A stretch of DNA of 64,000 bases from Thermoanaerobacter sp. (GTDB taxonomy: Bacteria > Bacillota > Thermoanaerobacteria > Thermoanaerobacterales > Thermoanaerobacteraceae). Where the stretch lies: contig JADBKJ010000020.1 of assembly GCA_014896455.1 (NCBI GenBank), forward strand, positions 337,117-401,116, in the 5' to 3' direction. Position 1 is the first letter of the stretch, and every line of letters starts with the position of its first letter. The notes below the pieces were generated by a model, which was not told the origin of the DNA, searched no databases, and saw only the letters and a list, made by a program, of their open reading frames with translations. Both the position numbers and the translations under genes were made by a program. This document shows positions 37,934-47,282 of this stretch, one piece after another.

Positions 37934-37962
37934 ATTTTACCTGAATATTTCAATAACATCAA
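37934..37962 (-). promoter_or_regulatory. Promoter of the asp23-fakA-recG operon
   Basis: On the minus strand, TTGATG (37957-37962) and TAAAAT (37934-37939) are 17 bases apart, about 30 bases before the Asp23 ATG. Confidence 0.6.
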
Positions 37963-38053
37963 CTAGCCTGCGATGTCACTGGAGAAGCTTAAGCAAAATG
38001 TCTGCTATACTACTCACCTATTAAAATTTTACACCTGCTTTATTGTAAAGGTA

Positions 38054-38082
38054 TTTACATTTACAAAAGATGATGATAAAAT
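38054..38082 (+). promoter_or_regulatory. Promoter P1 of rpmB
   Basis: TTTACA (38054-38059), 17 bases, TAAAAT (38077-38082), pointing to rpmB. Confidence 0.55.
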
Positions 38083-38106
38083 AATATCGTTGTGTTAATT
38101 TCTCTA

Positions 38107-38135
38107 TTGTGTAGGTAATTATTTTTTGATAAAAT
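38107..38135 (+). promoter_or_regulatory. Promoter P2 of rpmB
   Basis: TTGTGT (38107-38112), 17 bases, TAAAAT (38130-38135), only about 25 bases before the ribosome binding site. Together with P1 it suggests two tandem promoters for L28. Confidence 0.5.
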
Positions 38136-38163
38136 ATTATTGTCTTTCAAAGGAGGTGCAACT

Positions 38164-38352
38164 ATGCTTAAGTGCGATATTTGTGGAAAAGGGCCTTTAG
38201 CAGGCTATCAATATAGCCACTCCCACAGAAAATCTATAAGAAAGTGGAAACCTAACATAAAAAAAGTAAGAGCTATAGTAGATGGTACTCCTGTTAGACT
38301 CCATGTATGTACAAGATGCCTAAAATCTGGAAAAGTACAAAGAGCATTATAA
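38164..38352 (+). CDS. rpmB: Ribosomal protein L28
   Basis: A 62-residue L28 with two zinc-binding cysteine pairs, CDIC (4-7) and CTRC, plus SHSHRKSIRKWKPN and KKVRAIVDGTPVRLHVC. The start ATG follows AAAGGAGGTGCAACT; the frame opens 8 codons earlier without support. It is an isolated plus-strand gene between two minus-strand operons with its own terminator. Confidence 0.96.
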   Translation: MLKCDICGKGPLAGYQYSHSHRKSIRKWKPNIKKVRAIVDGTPVRLHVCTRCLKSGKVQRAL

Positions 38353-38359
38353 AGAAAGA

Positions 38360-38382
38360 CGTGCATTTTTGCACGCTTTTTT
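38360..38382 (+). terminator. Terminator of rpmB
   Basis: CGTGCA-TTTT-TGCACG (38360-38375) followed by C and six U. It lies 8 bases past the rpmB stop and just before the convergent small membrane gene. Confidence 0.85.
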
Positions 38383-38388
38383 ATTTTT

Positions 38389-38571
38389 TCACTTAAGATA
38401 TATGTTTACATAATAACCGGCTATTACAAGAAAAATTCCTAGAAAAATCATCCACAACCAGGCAGGAATATACATAACAAATATCAATACCCCAAAAGCC
38501 ATCAATATATATCCTAACGAATAATTCAATCGCCTATTTAATCGCTTCAGCTTATAAAAAAATTTATCCAT
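38389..38571 (-). CDS. Small membrane protein of unknown function in the spoVM position
   Basis: A 60-residue protein with a basic N terminus (MDKFFYKLKRLNRRLNYSL) and two probable membrane helices (about 19-37 and 40-58). I do not recognise the family. The ATG at 38569-38571 follows AAGGGGTG. It sits between thiN and rpmB, where B. subtilis carries spoVM, but it does not resemble the 26-residue amphipathic SpoVM. Its ribosome site lies in an inverted repeat arm (38579-38586). Confidence 0.7.
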   Translation of the reverse strand: MDKFFYKLKRLNRRLNYSLGYILMAFGVLIFVMYIPAWLWMIFLGIFLVIAGYYVNIYLK

Positions 38572-38578
38572 AAAAACA

Positions 38579-38621
38579 CCCCTTCCCTCTTTAGTCACTA
38601 TATACTATTCATTGGAAGGGG
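38579..38621 (-). promoter_or_regulatory. Inverted repeat covering the ribosome site of the small membrane gene
   Basis: CCCCTTCC (38579-38586) and GGAAGGGG (38614-38621) are perfect 8-bp complements with a 27-base loop. On the minus strand the second arm is GGAAGGGG, the Shine-Dalgarno of the next gene. It begins 10 bases past the thiN stop. It may throttle translation or act as a processing site. Confidence 0.45.
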
Positions 38622-38630
38622 ATTTTGAAA

Positions 38631-39266
38631 CTATTCTCTTGGTTTTATCACTAATAAAAGCCCTTTTTCTATTTCTATAGTGGCTTTATCCTCTGTAAAA
38701 ACATTGCTTATACCGTAAGGCATCTCTAAATCCATGCTTTGACCTGAAAGACCATAAAACAAGCCTTTAGTGTATATTCCCTTTACTTCCTTTGAATAAG
38801 GCAATAAAGATAAAAGTTCTCCTTTTTTACCTTCAACCTCTATAAATTTATCTATCAAATATATTTCATTCTTTTCATTTACAATTTTACCCTTAATATT
38901 GCGATTTAGCAGATAGAGTAAAAGTGAAAGATTTGCATAAGAATGGTCAAATCTTTCTCCAATCACCCCTATAAAAGTAACGTCTGTTGCCCCTAATTCT
39001 ATAGCTTTTAACATTGCCAGTTGCGTATCTGTCTCATCCTTCATAGGGGGAAACTTTTCTATTCTTACCCCTTCATTCTCATAAAACTCTAAAATTTCTT
39101 CTTTTATTGAATCAATATCTCCTATTATAAGGTCTGGTTTTATCTTCATTTGGTAAGCATGATTTGCTCCACCATCTGCACATATTACCATATCTACATC
39201 CTTTAATAGCTCTTCATAAAAATTATAATCTCTTATATCTCCATTAGAAATAATTAAAACTTTCAT
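38631..39266 (-). CDS. thiN: Thiamine pyrophosphokinase
   Basis: ThiN transfers pyrophosphate from ATP to thiamine, giving the cofactor thiamine diphosphate. The 211 residues show VICADGGANHAYQMKIKPDLIIGDIDS (in pieces ICADGGAN and IIGDIDS), KDETDTQLAM and GVIGERFDHSYANLSLL. The ATG overlaps the rpe stop by 4 bases. It lies in the rsgA-rpe-thiN run shared with B. subtilis. Confidence 0.95.
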   Translation of the reverse strand: MKVLIISNGDIRDYNFYEELLKDVDMVICADGGANHAYQMKIKPDLIIGDIDSIKEEILEFYENEGVRIEKFPPMKDETDTQLAMLKAIELGATDVTFIGVIGERFDHSYANLSLLLYLLNRNIKGKIVNEKNEIYLIDKFIEVEGKKGELLSLLPYSKEVKGIYTKGLFYGLSGQSMDLEMPYGISNVFTEDKATIEIEKGLLLVIKPRE

Positions 39267-39913
39267 TTTTCTATTGCCTCTCTAAATTCTTTTATAGTTT
39301 GGGCAGGATTTGAAGAATCAAAAATTGCAGAACCAGCCACAATTATGTCAGCTCCTGCTCTAACAACTTCTTTCACATTGCGAATATTTATTCCCCCATC
39401 TACTTCAATCTTAAAATCTAGCTTCAAAGTTTCTCTAAGTTTATTTAACTCCTCAATTTTCTTAAGCATTGAGTCTATAAACTTTTGTCCTCCAAAGCCA
39501 GGGTTTACTGTCATAATCAACACCATATCAACATCTTGCAATATATATTTTAAAGTCTCTAAGGAGGTAGTCGGATTCAAAGCAACCCCAACTTTTTTGC
39601 CATAGCCTTTTATTTTTTGTATCGTCCTATGTAAGTGTATACAAGCCTCTTGGTGGACAGTTATAATATCCGCTCCTGAATTTGCAAACTCCTCTATGTA
39701 CAAATCAGGATTTTCAATCATCAAATGGACATCAAAAGGAAGAGAAAAAAATCTTCTAAGGGACTTTACAACTACTGGTCCAATGGTGATGTTTGGAACA
39801 AAATGGCCATCCATTACATCAATATGTAAAAGGTCAGCATCTTTTTCTATTTTTTTTATATCTTCTAACAAATTTGCAAAATTTGCAGATAATATTGAAG
39901 GAGCTATTTTCAA
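39263..39913 (-). CDS. rpe: Ribulose-phosphate 3-epimerase
   Basis: Interconverts ribulose 5-phosphate and xylulose 5-phosphate in the pentose phosphate pathway. The 216-residue TIM barrel reads KIAPSILSANFANLL, LLHIDVMDGHFVPNITIGP, DVHLMIENP, TVNPGFGGQKF and EVDGGIN. It begins with TTG 9 bases after AGGAGG, close behind rsgA. Confidence 0.96.
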   Translation of the reverse strand: MKIAPSILSANFANLLEDIKKIEKDADLLHIDVMDGHFVPNITIGPVVVKSLRRFFSLPFDVHLMIENPDLYIEEFANSGADIITVHQEACIHLHRTIQKIKGYGKKVGVALNPTTSLETLKYILQDVDMVLIMTVNPGFGGQKFIDSMLKKIEELNKLRETLKLDFKIEVDGGINIRNVKEVVRAGADIIVAGSAIFDSSNPAQTIKEFREAIEK

Positions 39914-39916
39914 TTT

Positions 39917-40798
39917 TTAGTACCTCCTTTTCTCCTTTTCCTTTAATTCTTTTAGCAGAGAAAGATAACTCAAATATCTGTTTTTATTTATTAATCCCTC
40001 TTCCACAGCCTTTATAACATTACAATCTGGCTCATTTACATGAAGACAAGAAGAAAACTTGCATCCCTTTTGAAGCTCTAAAAATTCTTTAAAATAATAC
40101 CGTAAGTCTTCCCTACCAATATCCAACGCCAAAGCAGTAAAACCTGGCGTATCTAAAACATACCCGCCAAAATCAAGAGATAAAAGTTCTACACTTCTTG
40201 TAGTGTGTCTGCCTCTTAAAAGCTTTTCACTGACTTCCCCTGTCTTTAATTTTATATTTGACTGAATAGAATTAATCAAAGAAGTTTTTCCAACCCCAGA
40301 AGGGCCGGCAAAAAATGAAACTTTGTCCCTTAAATAAGATTTTAATTCCTCAATTCCTTCTTTTGTAACTGTAGAAGTAGCCACTGCTTTATATCCTATT
40401 TTCTGATAAATAGTCGCCAAATCAAAAGCCTCTCTATCCTCTTTTAAATCTACCTTATTGATACAAATTACAGCTTCAATATCATTGCTCTCTGCTAAAA
40501 CAATCATTTTATCTAGCAAAACTCGATTAAGCTCTGGCCTGACAATAGCAAATACTATTATCGCTTGGTCTACATTAGCTACTGGAGGCCTTGTAAGTTC
40601 ATTTTTTCGTGGTAAAATGTTTAGAATATACCCTTCACTATCGTTTATCATTTGAATTTCTACAATGTCACCTACTAAGGGAGTAATATTATCTTTTCTA
40701 AACTTTCCACGAGCACGGCATTCTACAATGCCGTGCTCTGTAGCTACGTAATAAAATCCAGCTATCCCTCGTACAATTCTTCCTTCAATCCTTGTCAA
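39917..40798 (-). CDS. rsgA: Ribosome small-subunit-dependent GTPase A
   Basis: RsgA (YloQ, EngC) is a circularly permuted GTPase that checks late 30S maturation. The 293 residues have an N-terminal OB domain, NKVD (G4, about 119), GPSGVGKTSLIN (G1, about 165), DTPGF (G3) and a C-terminal zinc-binding region GCKFSSCLHVNEPDC. It starts with TTG immediately after the prkC stop, with GGAGG 11 bases ahead inside prkC, implying coupled translation. Confidence 0.94.
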   Translation of the reverse strand: MTRIEGRIVRGIAGFYYVATEHGIVECRARGKFRKDNITPLVGDIVEIQMINDSEGYILNILPRKNELTRPPVANVDQAIIVFAIVRPELNRVLLDKMIVLAESNDIEAVICINKVDLKEDREAFDLATIYQKIGYKAVATSTVTKEGIEELKSYLRDKVSFFAGPSGVGKTSLINSIQSNIKLKTGEVSEKLLRGRHTTRSVELLSLDFGGYVLDTPGFTALALDIGREDLRYYFKEFLELQKGCKFSSCLHVNEPDCNVIKAVEEGLINKNRYLSYLSLLKELKEKEKRRY

Positions 40799-42676
40799 TT
40801 AAAATTTCGCCTCCACTGTACTATATACCTGTCCATCTATATCCACCTCAAGCGTAGCTTTACCTTTATATGCCGTAACAGGCACTGTAAGTGGACTGTC
40901 TTGATAAGTGTGCTCGGCAGAATATACTAGATTCTTTTGTCCGTTTTGTATTACATACACATCCACTTTCATAGTACCCGGTTTGTCGGGCAATTTAATA
41001 ATAACATTTTTAGTTTGTTGTTGTAAAGAATCTTGAGGCATCTTGCTAACAATTAAATCTATTGGACTTCCCTTTTGAACCTCACTATTTGGAGGAACAC
41101 TTTGCTCTAACACAAGGTTTTCTGGTACATCAGTTGTCTCTTTATAAAGGACTTTACCTAATTTTAAACCAGCATTTTCTAAGGCAGTTGTCGCTTCTTC
41201 CAATGTCATATTAACTACGTTAGGCATTATTGCAGGCTGTGGACCTTTGCTAACATACAAATCAATCAGTGTGTTATATTCTACCTGTACTCCCTGTCTT
41301 GGATTTTGGTCAAAAACATACTCTTTAGGAAACTGGTCATTATATTGTTCTATAATATTTGCTTTGAGGCCCACATTCTCAAGAATATTTTTAGCCTCTA
41401 AATAATCTTTATTTATCACATTAGGCACCACAACAACTTGCTTACCTTTACTAATCACCACGTAGACTGTAGTTCCTGCTTTTACTACGCTCCCTTGTGG
41501 AGGGTCTTGAGATAAAATAGTATTTTCAGGTTTATCGCTATACCGCTCTTCACTTATCTCCATTTTTAAATTATGGTCTGACAAAATTTTACTTGCCTGA
41601 TTTAATGACGAACCCACCACATTTGGAACTACCACATCGCTTACTTTGAAAAAGTTATTGAGGATATACATCGTACCATATGCTAAAGAAGCCAGTAGCA
41701 AGAGAATTAATAAAACAGTTGCTATTCTTTTTATGACATTTCTCCTTTTCTTTTCTTTTTCCTTCCTTTGCGCCTCTTTCTTTAACTCCTCTACATCTTT
41801 AGAAGGAATCACTCGTGTTTTTGTGATTTCTTCTTCTTTGAAATTTAGTTCTTTAGGGTTTCGCAAAAAAGTGTCTAAGTCCTTAAGAAAATCTGCTGCA
41901 GTTTGATACCTTAGATTTACATCCTTTCGAGTAGCTTTTAAAACTATTCGATCTAATTCTTTCGGCACTTTGTCATTTAGCTTTGAAGGGGGGATTATAT
42001 CTTCTTGAATGTGTTTTAAAGCTACAGAAATAGGACTATCACCTTCAAAAGGCACTTTTCCCGTTAACATTTCATAAAGGACGATTCCTAAAGAGTAAAT
42101 ATCCGTCCTTTCATCTACTATTCCACCCCTTGCCTGTTCAGGCGAAAAATAATAAGCAGTCCCTACTACATCTCCAGTGTAAGTTATAGTAGAACCATTA
42201 GCAGCTCGTGCAATTCCAAAATCAGTAACTTTCACCACATCGTCATCAGTAACAAGAATATTTTGAGGTTTTATATCTCTGTGAATAATGCGATTCCTAT
42301 GGGCATGGTCCAATGCCTTGCAAACTTGTTGTGCTATTTCTATCGCTCTACTTACCTCTAATGGCCCACCATTTTCACTTATAAGCTTTTTTAAAGTACG
42401 TCCCTTTACATATTCCATCACAATGTAGTAAATATCCCCTTCTTGCCCAACATCGTATATACTCACTATATTAGGGTGAGAAAGACTTGCTGCTGCCTGA
42501 GATTCTCTTCTAAATTTTTTTACAAAATCCTCATCTGCTGCAAATTCAGGCCTCAAAATCTTGATTGCCACTATTCTGTTAAGGAGATGACACTTTGCTT
42601 TGTAAACTTTTGCCATTCCACCTTCGCCAATTTTCTCTAATATTTCATAGCGGTTACCTAATATACGTCCAATCAT
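40799..42676 (-). CDS. prkC: PASTA-domain Ser/Thr protein kinase PrkC
   Basis: PrkC senses peptidoglycan fragments and phosphorylates cell-wall and metabolic targets; in B. subtilis it triggers spore germination. The 625 residues show a kinase domain (about 10-270) with [22 protein letters not shown] and DFGIARA, and a basic juxtamembrane segment. One membrane helix follows (about 317-335), then three extracellular PASTA repeats (about 345-545, each starting VPNV or MPNV) and a beta-rich tail. Its ATG overlaps the prpC stop (ATGA). Confidence 0.95.
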   Translation of the reverse strand: MIGRILGNRYEILEKIGEGGMAKVYKAKCHLLNRIVAIKILRPEFAADEDFVKKFRRESQAAASLSHPNIVSIYDVGQEGDIYYIVMEYVKGRTLKKLISENGGPLEVSRAIEIAQQVCKALDHAHRNRIIHRDIKPQNILVTDDDVVKVTDFGIARAANGSTITYTGDVVGTAYYFSPEQARGGIVDERTDIYSLGIVLYEMLTGKVPFEGDSPISVALKHIQEDIIPPSKLNDKVPKELDRIVLKATRKDVNLRYQTAADFLKDLDTFLRNPKELNFKEEEITKTRVIPSKDVEELKKEAQRKEKEKKRRNVIKRIATVLLILLLLASLAYGTMYILNNFFKVSDVVVPNVVGSSLNQASKILSDHNLKMEISEERYSDKPENTILSQDPPQGSVVKAGTTVYVVISKGKQVVVVPNVINKDYLEAKNILENVGLKANIIEQYNDQFPKEYVFDQNPRQGVQVEYNTLIDLYVSKGPQPAIMPNVVNMTLEEATTALENAGLKLGKVLYKETTDVPENLVLEQSVPPNSEVQKGSPIDLIVSKMPQDSLQQQTKNVIIKLPDKPGTMKVDVYVIQNGQKNLVYSAEHTYQDSPLTVPVTAYKGKATLEVDIDGQVYSTVEAKF

Positions 42677-43416
42677 GATGTCACCTCCTTAACAGCAACA
42701 AGAGTTATGTTATCATATCCACCGTTAGCCTTTGCAATATTTACCAAATTAACACAAGAAGTATTTATATCTTCATTCTTAGTAAATTCATCTAAAATTT
42801 GTTGGTCTGTCACCAAATTAGAAAGCCCATCTGTGCATAAAAGCAAAATATCTTCAGGCATAACAGTGTCATAAAATATATCTACTTTTACATCCTCATC
42901 AACTCCCAAAGCCCTGGTTATTATATTTTTTTGAGGATGAACTCGGGCTTCTTCATGAGTTATTTTACCCATTTTTACAAGTTCTTCTACAAATGAATGG
43001 TCTTCTGTAATTTGTTTTATGCTGTTATCTCTTATCAAATAAGCCCTACTATCTCCAATATGTCCTACAAAAAAACGGTTTTTTGCGAAAAATAACAAAG
43101 TAAGAGTAGTACCCATACCAGTTAATTCACATTCTGAGCAGGCTTGAGAATAAACAACTTTATTAGCATATTTAATTGATTCCTCTATAAAACCTTCTAT
43201 AGAGGAAATTTCTTTGTCCTGTAGCTTAAAATAATTCTTTTTAAAATAATCAACAATGGCTTCAACTGCAGACTTACTTGCAATTTCACCCCCATTATGG
43301 CCTCCCATTCCATCTGCTACAATAAACAGTGGCAAATCTTTTTCTTCCGAGGCATAATAATAATCTTCATTTTTTTCTCTCACATTGCCAACATCAGTTA
43401 GGGCAGCTACAATCAT
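42673..43416 (-). CDS. prpC: PP2C-type Ser/Thr phosphatase PrpC
   Basis: PrpC dephosphorylates PrkC and its substrates. The 247-residue PP2C (PPM) fold has metal-binding aspartates in the segments [11 protein letters not shown] (about 34), [17 protein letters not shown] and [11 protein letters not shown]. It is translationally coupled to prkC by a 4-base overlap and lies 7 bases after rlmN. Confidence 0.95.
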   Translation of the reverse strand: MIVAALTDVGNVREKNEDYYYASEEKDLPLFIVADGMGGHNGGEIASKSAVEAIVDYFKKNYFKLQDKEISSIEGFIEESIKYANKVVYSQACSECELTGMGTTLTLLFFAKNRFFVGHIGDSRAYLIRDNSIKQITEDHSFVEELVKMGKITHEEARVHPQKNIITRALGVDEDVKVDIFYDTVMPEDILLLCTDGLSNLVTDQQILDEFTKNEDINTSCVNLVNIAKANGGYDNITLVAVKEVTS

Positions 43417-43423
43417 AAAGACC

Positions 43424-44452
43424 CTACCTTTCCTTTAAATACTTTCTCCTCAGCTGTCCACAGGCAGCTTCAATATCGCTTCCCAATTCCCTTCTCACCG
43501 TACAAGATATCCCTGCATCTTCAATAATTTTTTTAAACATCATAACTTTTTCATTATTTGCCTTTTTAAAGCCTATTTCTTTTACATAATTAATAGGTAT
43601 CAAATTGACATGGCACAACTTCCCTTTTAATAAATCAACCAATTGATACGCATGTTCTTTTTTATCATTTACTCCTTCAATTAAAGAATACTCAAAAGTT
43701 ATCCTGCGCCTTGTTTTTTCTACATAATACTTACAAGCTTTCATCAATTCCTCTAATGGATAAGCCTTATTTATTGGCATTAGTTGAGTTCTCAATTCAT
43801 CATTAGGAGCATGTAATGAGATAGATAAATTAACCTGTAGTTTTTCATCTGCAAATTTATAAATTTTGGGAACTATTCCACAAGTAGATATGGTGATATG
43901 CCTGCCGCCTATTCCTAAACCGTAGGGGTTATTCACTATTTTTATAAATTTCATCACTTCATCATAATTGTCAAATGGTTCCCCACTTCCCATCAAAACA
44001 ATATTAGAAATCTTGCCATAGTCGCCGTCTATAGCAATAACTTGGTCTACCATCTCTGAAGCTTTCAAATCTCTAACTTTACCTCCAATAGCAGAAGCAC
44101 AAAAGCTACATCTCATATTGCACCCTACTTGAGTAGAAACACAAGCAGTATTTCCAAACCTGTATTTTATAGCAACTCCTTCAATAATATTGTTGTCTTC
44201 CAGCAAAAAAAGGTATTTCACCGTATCATCTACTTCAGAAACCCTTCTCTCTTCAATTTTCAGTTGTGAAATATAAGCAATTTCTTTTAATTTTGAGCGC
44301 AAATTCTTAGAGATATCTGTCATTTCGTCAAAATCTGTAATTTTTTTGTCGTAAATCCATTTGTAAATCTGCTTAGCTCTATATCTACTCTCTCCAATAT
44401 TTACAAAAAATTCTTCCATTTCTTCCAAGGTCATATCCTTCAAATTGTACAA
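43424..44452 (-). CDS. rlmN: Dual-specificity 23S rRNA/tRNA methyltransferase RlmN
   Basis: RlmN is a radical SAM enzyme that makes m2A at A2503 of 23S rRNA and A37 of some tRNAs. The 342 residues contain CNMRCSFCAS (the C-x3-C-x2-C iron-sulphur site, about 112-118), GSGEPFDNYDEV and the C-terminal cysteine segment EAACGQLRRK, which holds the methyl-carrying cysteine. It starts with TTG 9 bases after GGAGG. It follows rsmB by 15 bases. Confidence 0.96.
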   Translation of the reverse strand: MYNLKDMTLEEMEEFFVNIGESRYRAKQIYKWIYDKKITDFDEMTDISKNLRSKLKEIAYISQLKIEERRVSEVDDTVKYLFLLEDNNIIEGVAIKYRFGNTACVSTQVGCNMRCSFCASAIGGKVRDLKASEMVDQVIAIDGDYGKISNIVLMGSGEPFDNYDEVMKFIKIVNNPYGLGIGGRHITISTCGIVPKIYKFADEKLQVNLSISLHAPNDELRTQLMPINKAYPLEELMKACKYYVEKTRRRITFEYSLIEGVNDKKEHAYQLVDLLKGKLCHVNLIPINYVKEIGFKKANNEKVMMFKKIIEDAGISCTVRRELGSDIEAACGQLRRKYLKER

Positions 44453-44467
44453 CTTAAAATACCTCCA

Positions 44468-45802
44468 CTATTTTATTCTTTTCAACTTGCTTATAAAAAA
44501 GCCATCAATTTCATGTTCTAAAGGTGTAGTTTGTACATATCCTAAAGAATCAGTTTCAATGCTTAATCCACTTGGGATCTCAGCTTTTATATCAACCAAT
44601 TTAAAATCAGGGTGTTTTTTTAAAAATTTCATTATTACATTTTGATTTTCTTCCTTTCCTATAGTGCAGGTACTATACACCAAAAATCCACCTTTTTTTA
44701 CATATTTTGAACTAGAGTCTAATATTTTATATTGAGTTTCAATTAATTCTGAAATTTCTTTTCTAGTATAATTCTTTAACTTAATATCGGGTTTTTTTCT
44801 GATTATACCGATACCTGTACAAGGAACATCTGCTAAGACTTTATCAGCCTTTTCCAAATACTTTTCATTGGCAAAAGTAGAGTCAAAAACTTCAGTTTTT
44901 ACGTTTGTAATTCCTAATCTTTTACAATTTTCTTTTATCAACTCTAATCTATGAGGATGCAAATCAAAAGCGATAACTTCACCACTATTTTTCATTAATT
45001 GTGCTATATGAGTCGTTTTCCCACCAGGAGCAGCACACACATCTAATACCGTATCTTTTTCTTTAGGGTTTAAAATTTTAGAAACCAACATAGAAGCCTC
45101 ATCCTGAATGTAAATAAGCCCTTCTTTGTACAATTGATGCCTTTCAGGGTTTTTAATATCTATATACAATGCTTCTTCTAGATAATAACCTTTTTTATAA
45201 GCTATACCGTCAAAATCTAATAGCCTTTTCAAATCTTCAATATCAATCTTTAGAGTATTAACCCTGTAGCAAATTTCAGGCCTTTTATTTAAACTTTTTA
45301 AAAAGGCCTCTGCCTTCTCTTCATCATAATTATTTAGTAATCTTTCCACAATCCAATCAGGATAAGAATATGTTACCTTCAAATATTGCTTTAAATCCCT
45401 CTCTTTATCAGGGAAAATTACTTTTTCTTTTTCTCTCTCATAGTTTCTCAAAACTGCATTTATAAAATTTGCTCTCTTTATCCCTAATACTTTTTTAGCT
45501 ATATTAACTGTTTCATTTATAGCTGCATAAGAAGGAACTTTGTCCATGTACAAAAGTTGGTATAATCCCATCTCAAGAAAAATCATGGTTTTTAAATCCG
45601 GAGCCTTCTTTACAAAAAAAGAAAGTATAAAATCTAATGTGTACTTTCTTTCAATAACACCAAATACCAACTCTTTAGTAAAACCTCTATCTATTTCTTT
45701 TAATTCTTGACTTCTTAAATGCTTATTAAAGGAAATATTCGCATAAGCTTCTTTTGACAACACTTCTTGAAGTATTTTATACGCTATTTCTCTTGGTTTC
45801 AT
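44468..45802 (-). CDS. rsmB: 16S rRNA (cytosine967-C5)-methyltransferase RsmB
   Basis: RsmB (Sun) makes m5C967 in 16S rRNA. The 444 residues have a NusB-like RNA-binding domain (about 1-130), then the SAM-binding LDVCAAPGGKTTHIA, the DVPCTGIGII motif with its cysteine and STCTIGKEEN with the catalytic cysteine. It belongs to the fmt-rsmB-rlmN run, here with two genes (YugP-like and DUF116) inserted between fmt and rsmB. Confidence 0.95.
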   Translation of the reverse strand: MKPREIAYKILQEVLSKEAYANISFNKHLRSQELKEIDRGFTKELVFGVIERKYTLDFILSFFVKKAPDLKTMIFLEMGLYQLLYMDKVPSYAAINETVNIAKKVLGIKRANFINAVLRNYEREKEKVIFPDKERDLKQYLKVTYSYPDWIVERLLNNYDEEKAEAFLKSLNKRPEICYRVNTLKIDIEDLKRLLDFDGIAYKKGYYLEEALYIDIKNPERHQLYKEGLIYIQDEASMLVSKILNPKEKDTVLDVCAAPGGKTTHIAQLMKNSGEVIAFDLHPHRLELIKENCKRLGITNVKTEVFDSTFANEKYLEKADKVLADVPCTGIGIIRKKPDIKLKNYTRKEISELIETQYKILDSSSKYVKKGGFLVYSTCTIGKEENQNVIMKFLKKHPDFKLVDIKAEIPSGLSIETDSLGYVQTTPLEHEIDGFFISKLKRIK

Positions 45803-45820
45803 TTATTGTATTTTTCTCCT

Positions 45821-46504
45821 TTACTCTCTGCTATTTCTTATAATAATCAATCTTAAAAGCTGCATAATAGAAACTAATGCTGCAGCTACATAAGTCAAAG
45901 CAGCAGCTTGTAAAACCTTCTGAGCGGGTTCAATATCTTCTCTTGTAAAAAGCGCATTTGATTGAAGAAGCGCTATTGCTCTATTGCTTGCATCGAATTC
46001 TACAGGCAAAGTAATAACCTGAAAAAGCACTGCTGCACTAAAAAGAAGTATACCTATATTTATCAAATGTAATCCTGGAGCACCCATGAAAAATCCCAAA
46101 ATTACTAAAGGCCAAGCTAAATTAGCCCCCAAATTAGCTACAGGAACAAGACTGTTTCTTACAGTCAAAGGCACATAGCCTTTCGCGTGTTGTATCGCAT
46201 GCCCTGCTTCATGGGCAGCTACTCCTATTGCAGCTATAGATTCACTCCCATAAACAGATTCAGAAAGTCTTAAAACTTTTGCTCTTGGATCGTAATGGTC
46301 AGTCAAATTGCCCGGTATCCTTTCAATTTTAACATCATAAAGCCCCATACTATCCAATATCTTTCTCGCTACTTCCTCTGCGTTATATCCATATCTATTT
46401 CTGACTCGAGCATACTTGCTAAAAGTGCCCTGCACCTTAGCTTGTGCATACATAGCAAATATTAAAGCAGGTATTAAAAGTATTATTGTAGTATCCCAAA
46501 ACAT
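45821..46504 (-). CDS. YugP-family zinc metallopeptidase, membrane bound
   Basis: A 227-residue membrane protein with a zinc site HEAGH in VAAHEAGHAIQHA (about 112), two hydrophobic segments about residues 130-165 and others at both ends. The substrate is unknown. A GTG at 46513 begins the frame, but it is part of GGAGGGTG, which serves the ATG at 46502-46504. It lies 5 bases past the DUF116 stop, so the two are coupled between fmt and rsmB. Confidence 0.85.
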   Translation of the reverse strand: MFWDTTIILLIPALIFAMYAQAKVQGTFSKYARVRNRYGYNAEEVARKILDSMGLYDVKIERIPGNLTDHYDPRAKVLRLSESVYGSESIAAIGVAAHEAGHAIQHAKGYVPLTVRNSLVPVANLGANLAWPLVILGFFMGAPGLHLINIGILLFSAAVLFQVITLPVEFDASNRAIALLQSNALFTREDIEPAQKVLQAAALTYVAAALVSIMQLLRLIIIRNSRE

Positions 46505-46509
46505 ATTAT

Positions 46510-47262
46510 TCACCCTCCATTTAACAATTTTTTTATAGTCTCTTCAATTTTTTGCACATCTACCCGAGTATTAAAGCAAGGACCATTAGGTCTCTCATTT
46601 ATTATACCATAAACAGGGATTTGTTTCACGTCTTGCATGCCACTTGTCAAATCTCTCTCACAAGCAATTGCTATTATTACCTTTGGCTTTGTATCCTTTA
46701 CTACTTTTCTTGCAAGAGTACCTCCTGTAGCAACTGACACATTTACGCCATATTTATCCCTAAAATTTACCAAATCATTGATTTGGCACTTTCCACATCG
46801 CCTACAATTATCTATATCATAAGTCACTTTAAATTTACATCCGCTGTATTGTATGCAATGAGGTGCCAATATCAATATATCTTGTGGAGCATATCTCTTT
46901 ATATCTTTATTAAACAAAAAATTCTTTATTTCGATGTAAGACTGCTCTACCTTATCAATCTTTAAATCCAAAACTCCTGCTACAAATACCACGAAGGGAT
47001 AAAAAAGGTCTAAAAAATTTGTTATGAAAGAGCTTAAAAATTTGTTAGATTTCTTACTGACCACCACATAAAAAATTGCTCCAATAACAGCTACAATTAA
47101 AGCCATCAAAAAGAGAACAAAAATCATTAACGTCATAAGTAGATATTTATAAAGTTCAATTCCACCTCTATTTATTACGTATAAAATTTCCAAAACAATT
47201 AAAGTAAAAATCAAAAAGGCAACTGCCAATATCCCTAAAAAAACTCTTTTTTTCCCTTTCAA
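46510..47262 (-). CDS. DUF116 protein, cysteine rich
   Basis: A 250-residue protein with two N-terminal membrane helices (about 8-70) and a soluble domain with the cysteine cluster CIQYSGC...CRRCGKC (about 135-160) and CERDLTSG, possibly an iron-sulphur or zinc site. This matches DUF116 (function unknown), which recurs beside fmt in clostridia. It starts with TTG 8 bases after AAGGAG. Confidence 0.8.
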   Translation of the reverse strand: MKGKKRVFLGILAVAFLIFTLIVLEILYVINRGGIELYKYLLMTLMIFVLFLMALIVAVIGAIFYVVVSKKSNKFLSSFITNFLDLFYPFVVFVAGVLDLKIDKVEQSYIEIKNFLFNKDIKRYAPQDILILAPHCIQYSGCKFKVTYDIDNCRRCGKCQINDLVNFRDKYGVNVSVATGGTLARKVVKDTKPKVIIAIACERDLTSGMQDVKQIPVYGIINERPNGPCFNTRVDVQKIEETIKKLLNGG

Positions 47263-47282
47263 AAGTAATTCTCCTTTTTAAA

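Noticed and set aside
38353..38630. A spoVM gene between rpmB and thiN
   Set aside because: No frame on either strand encodes a 25-30 residue amphipathic SpoVM-like peptide.
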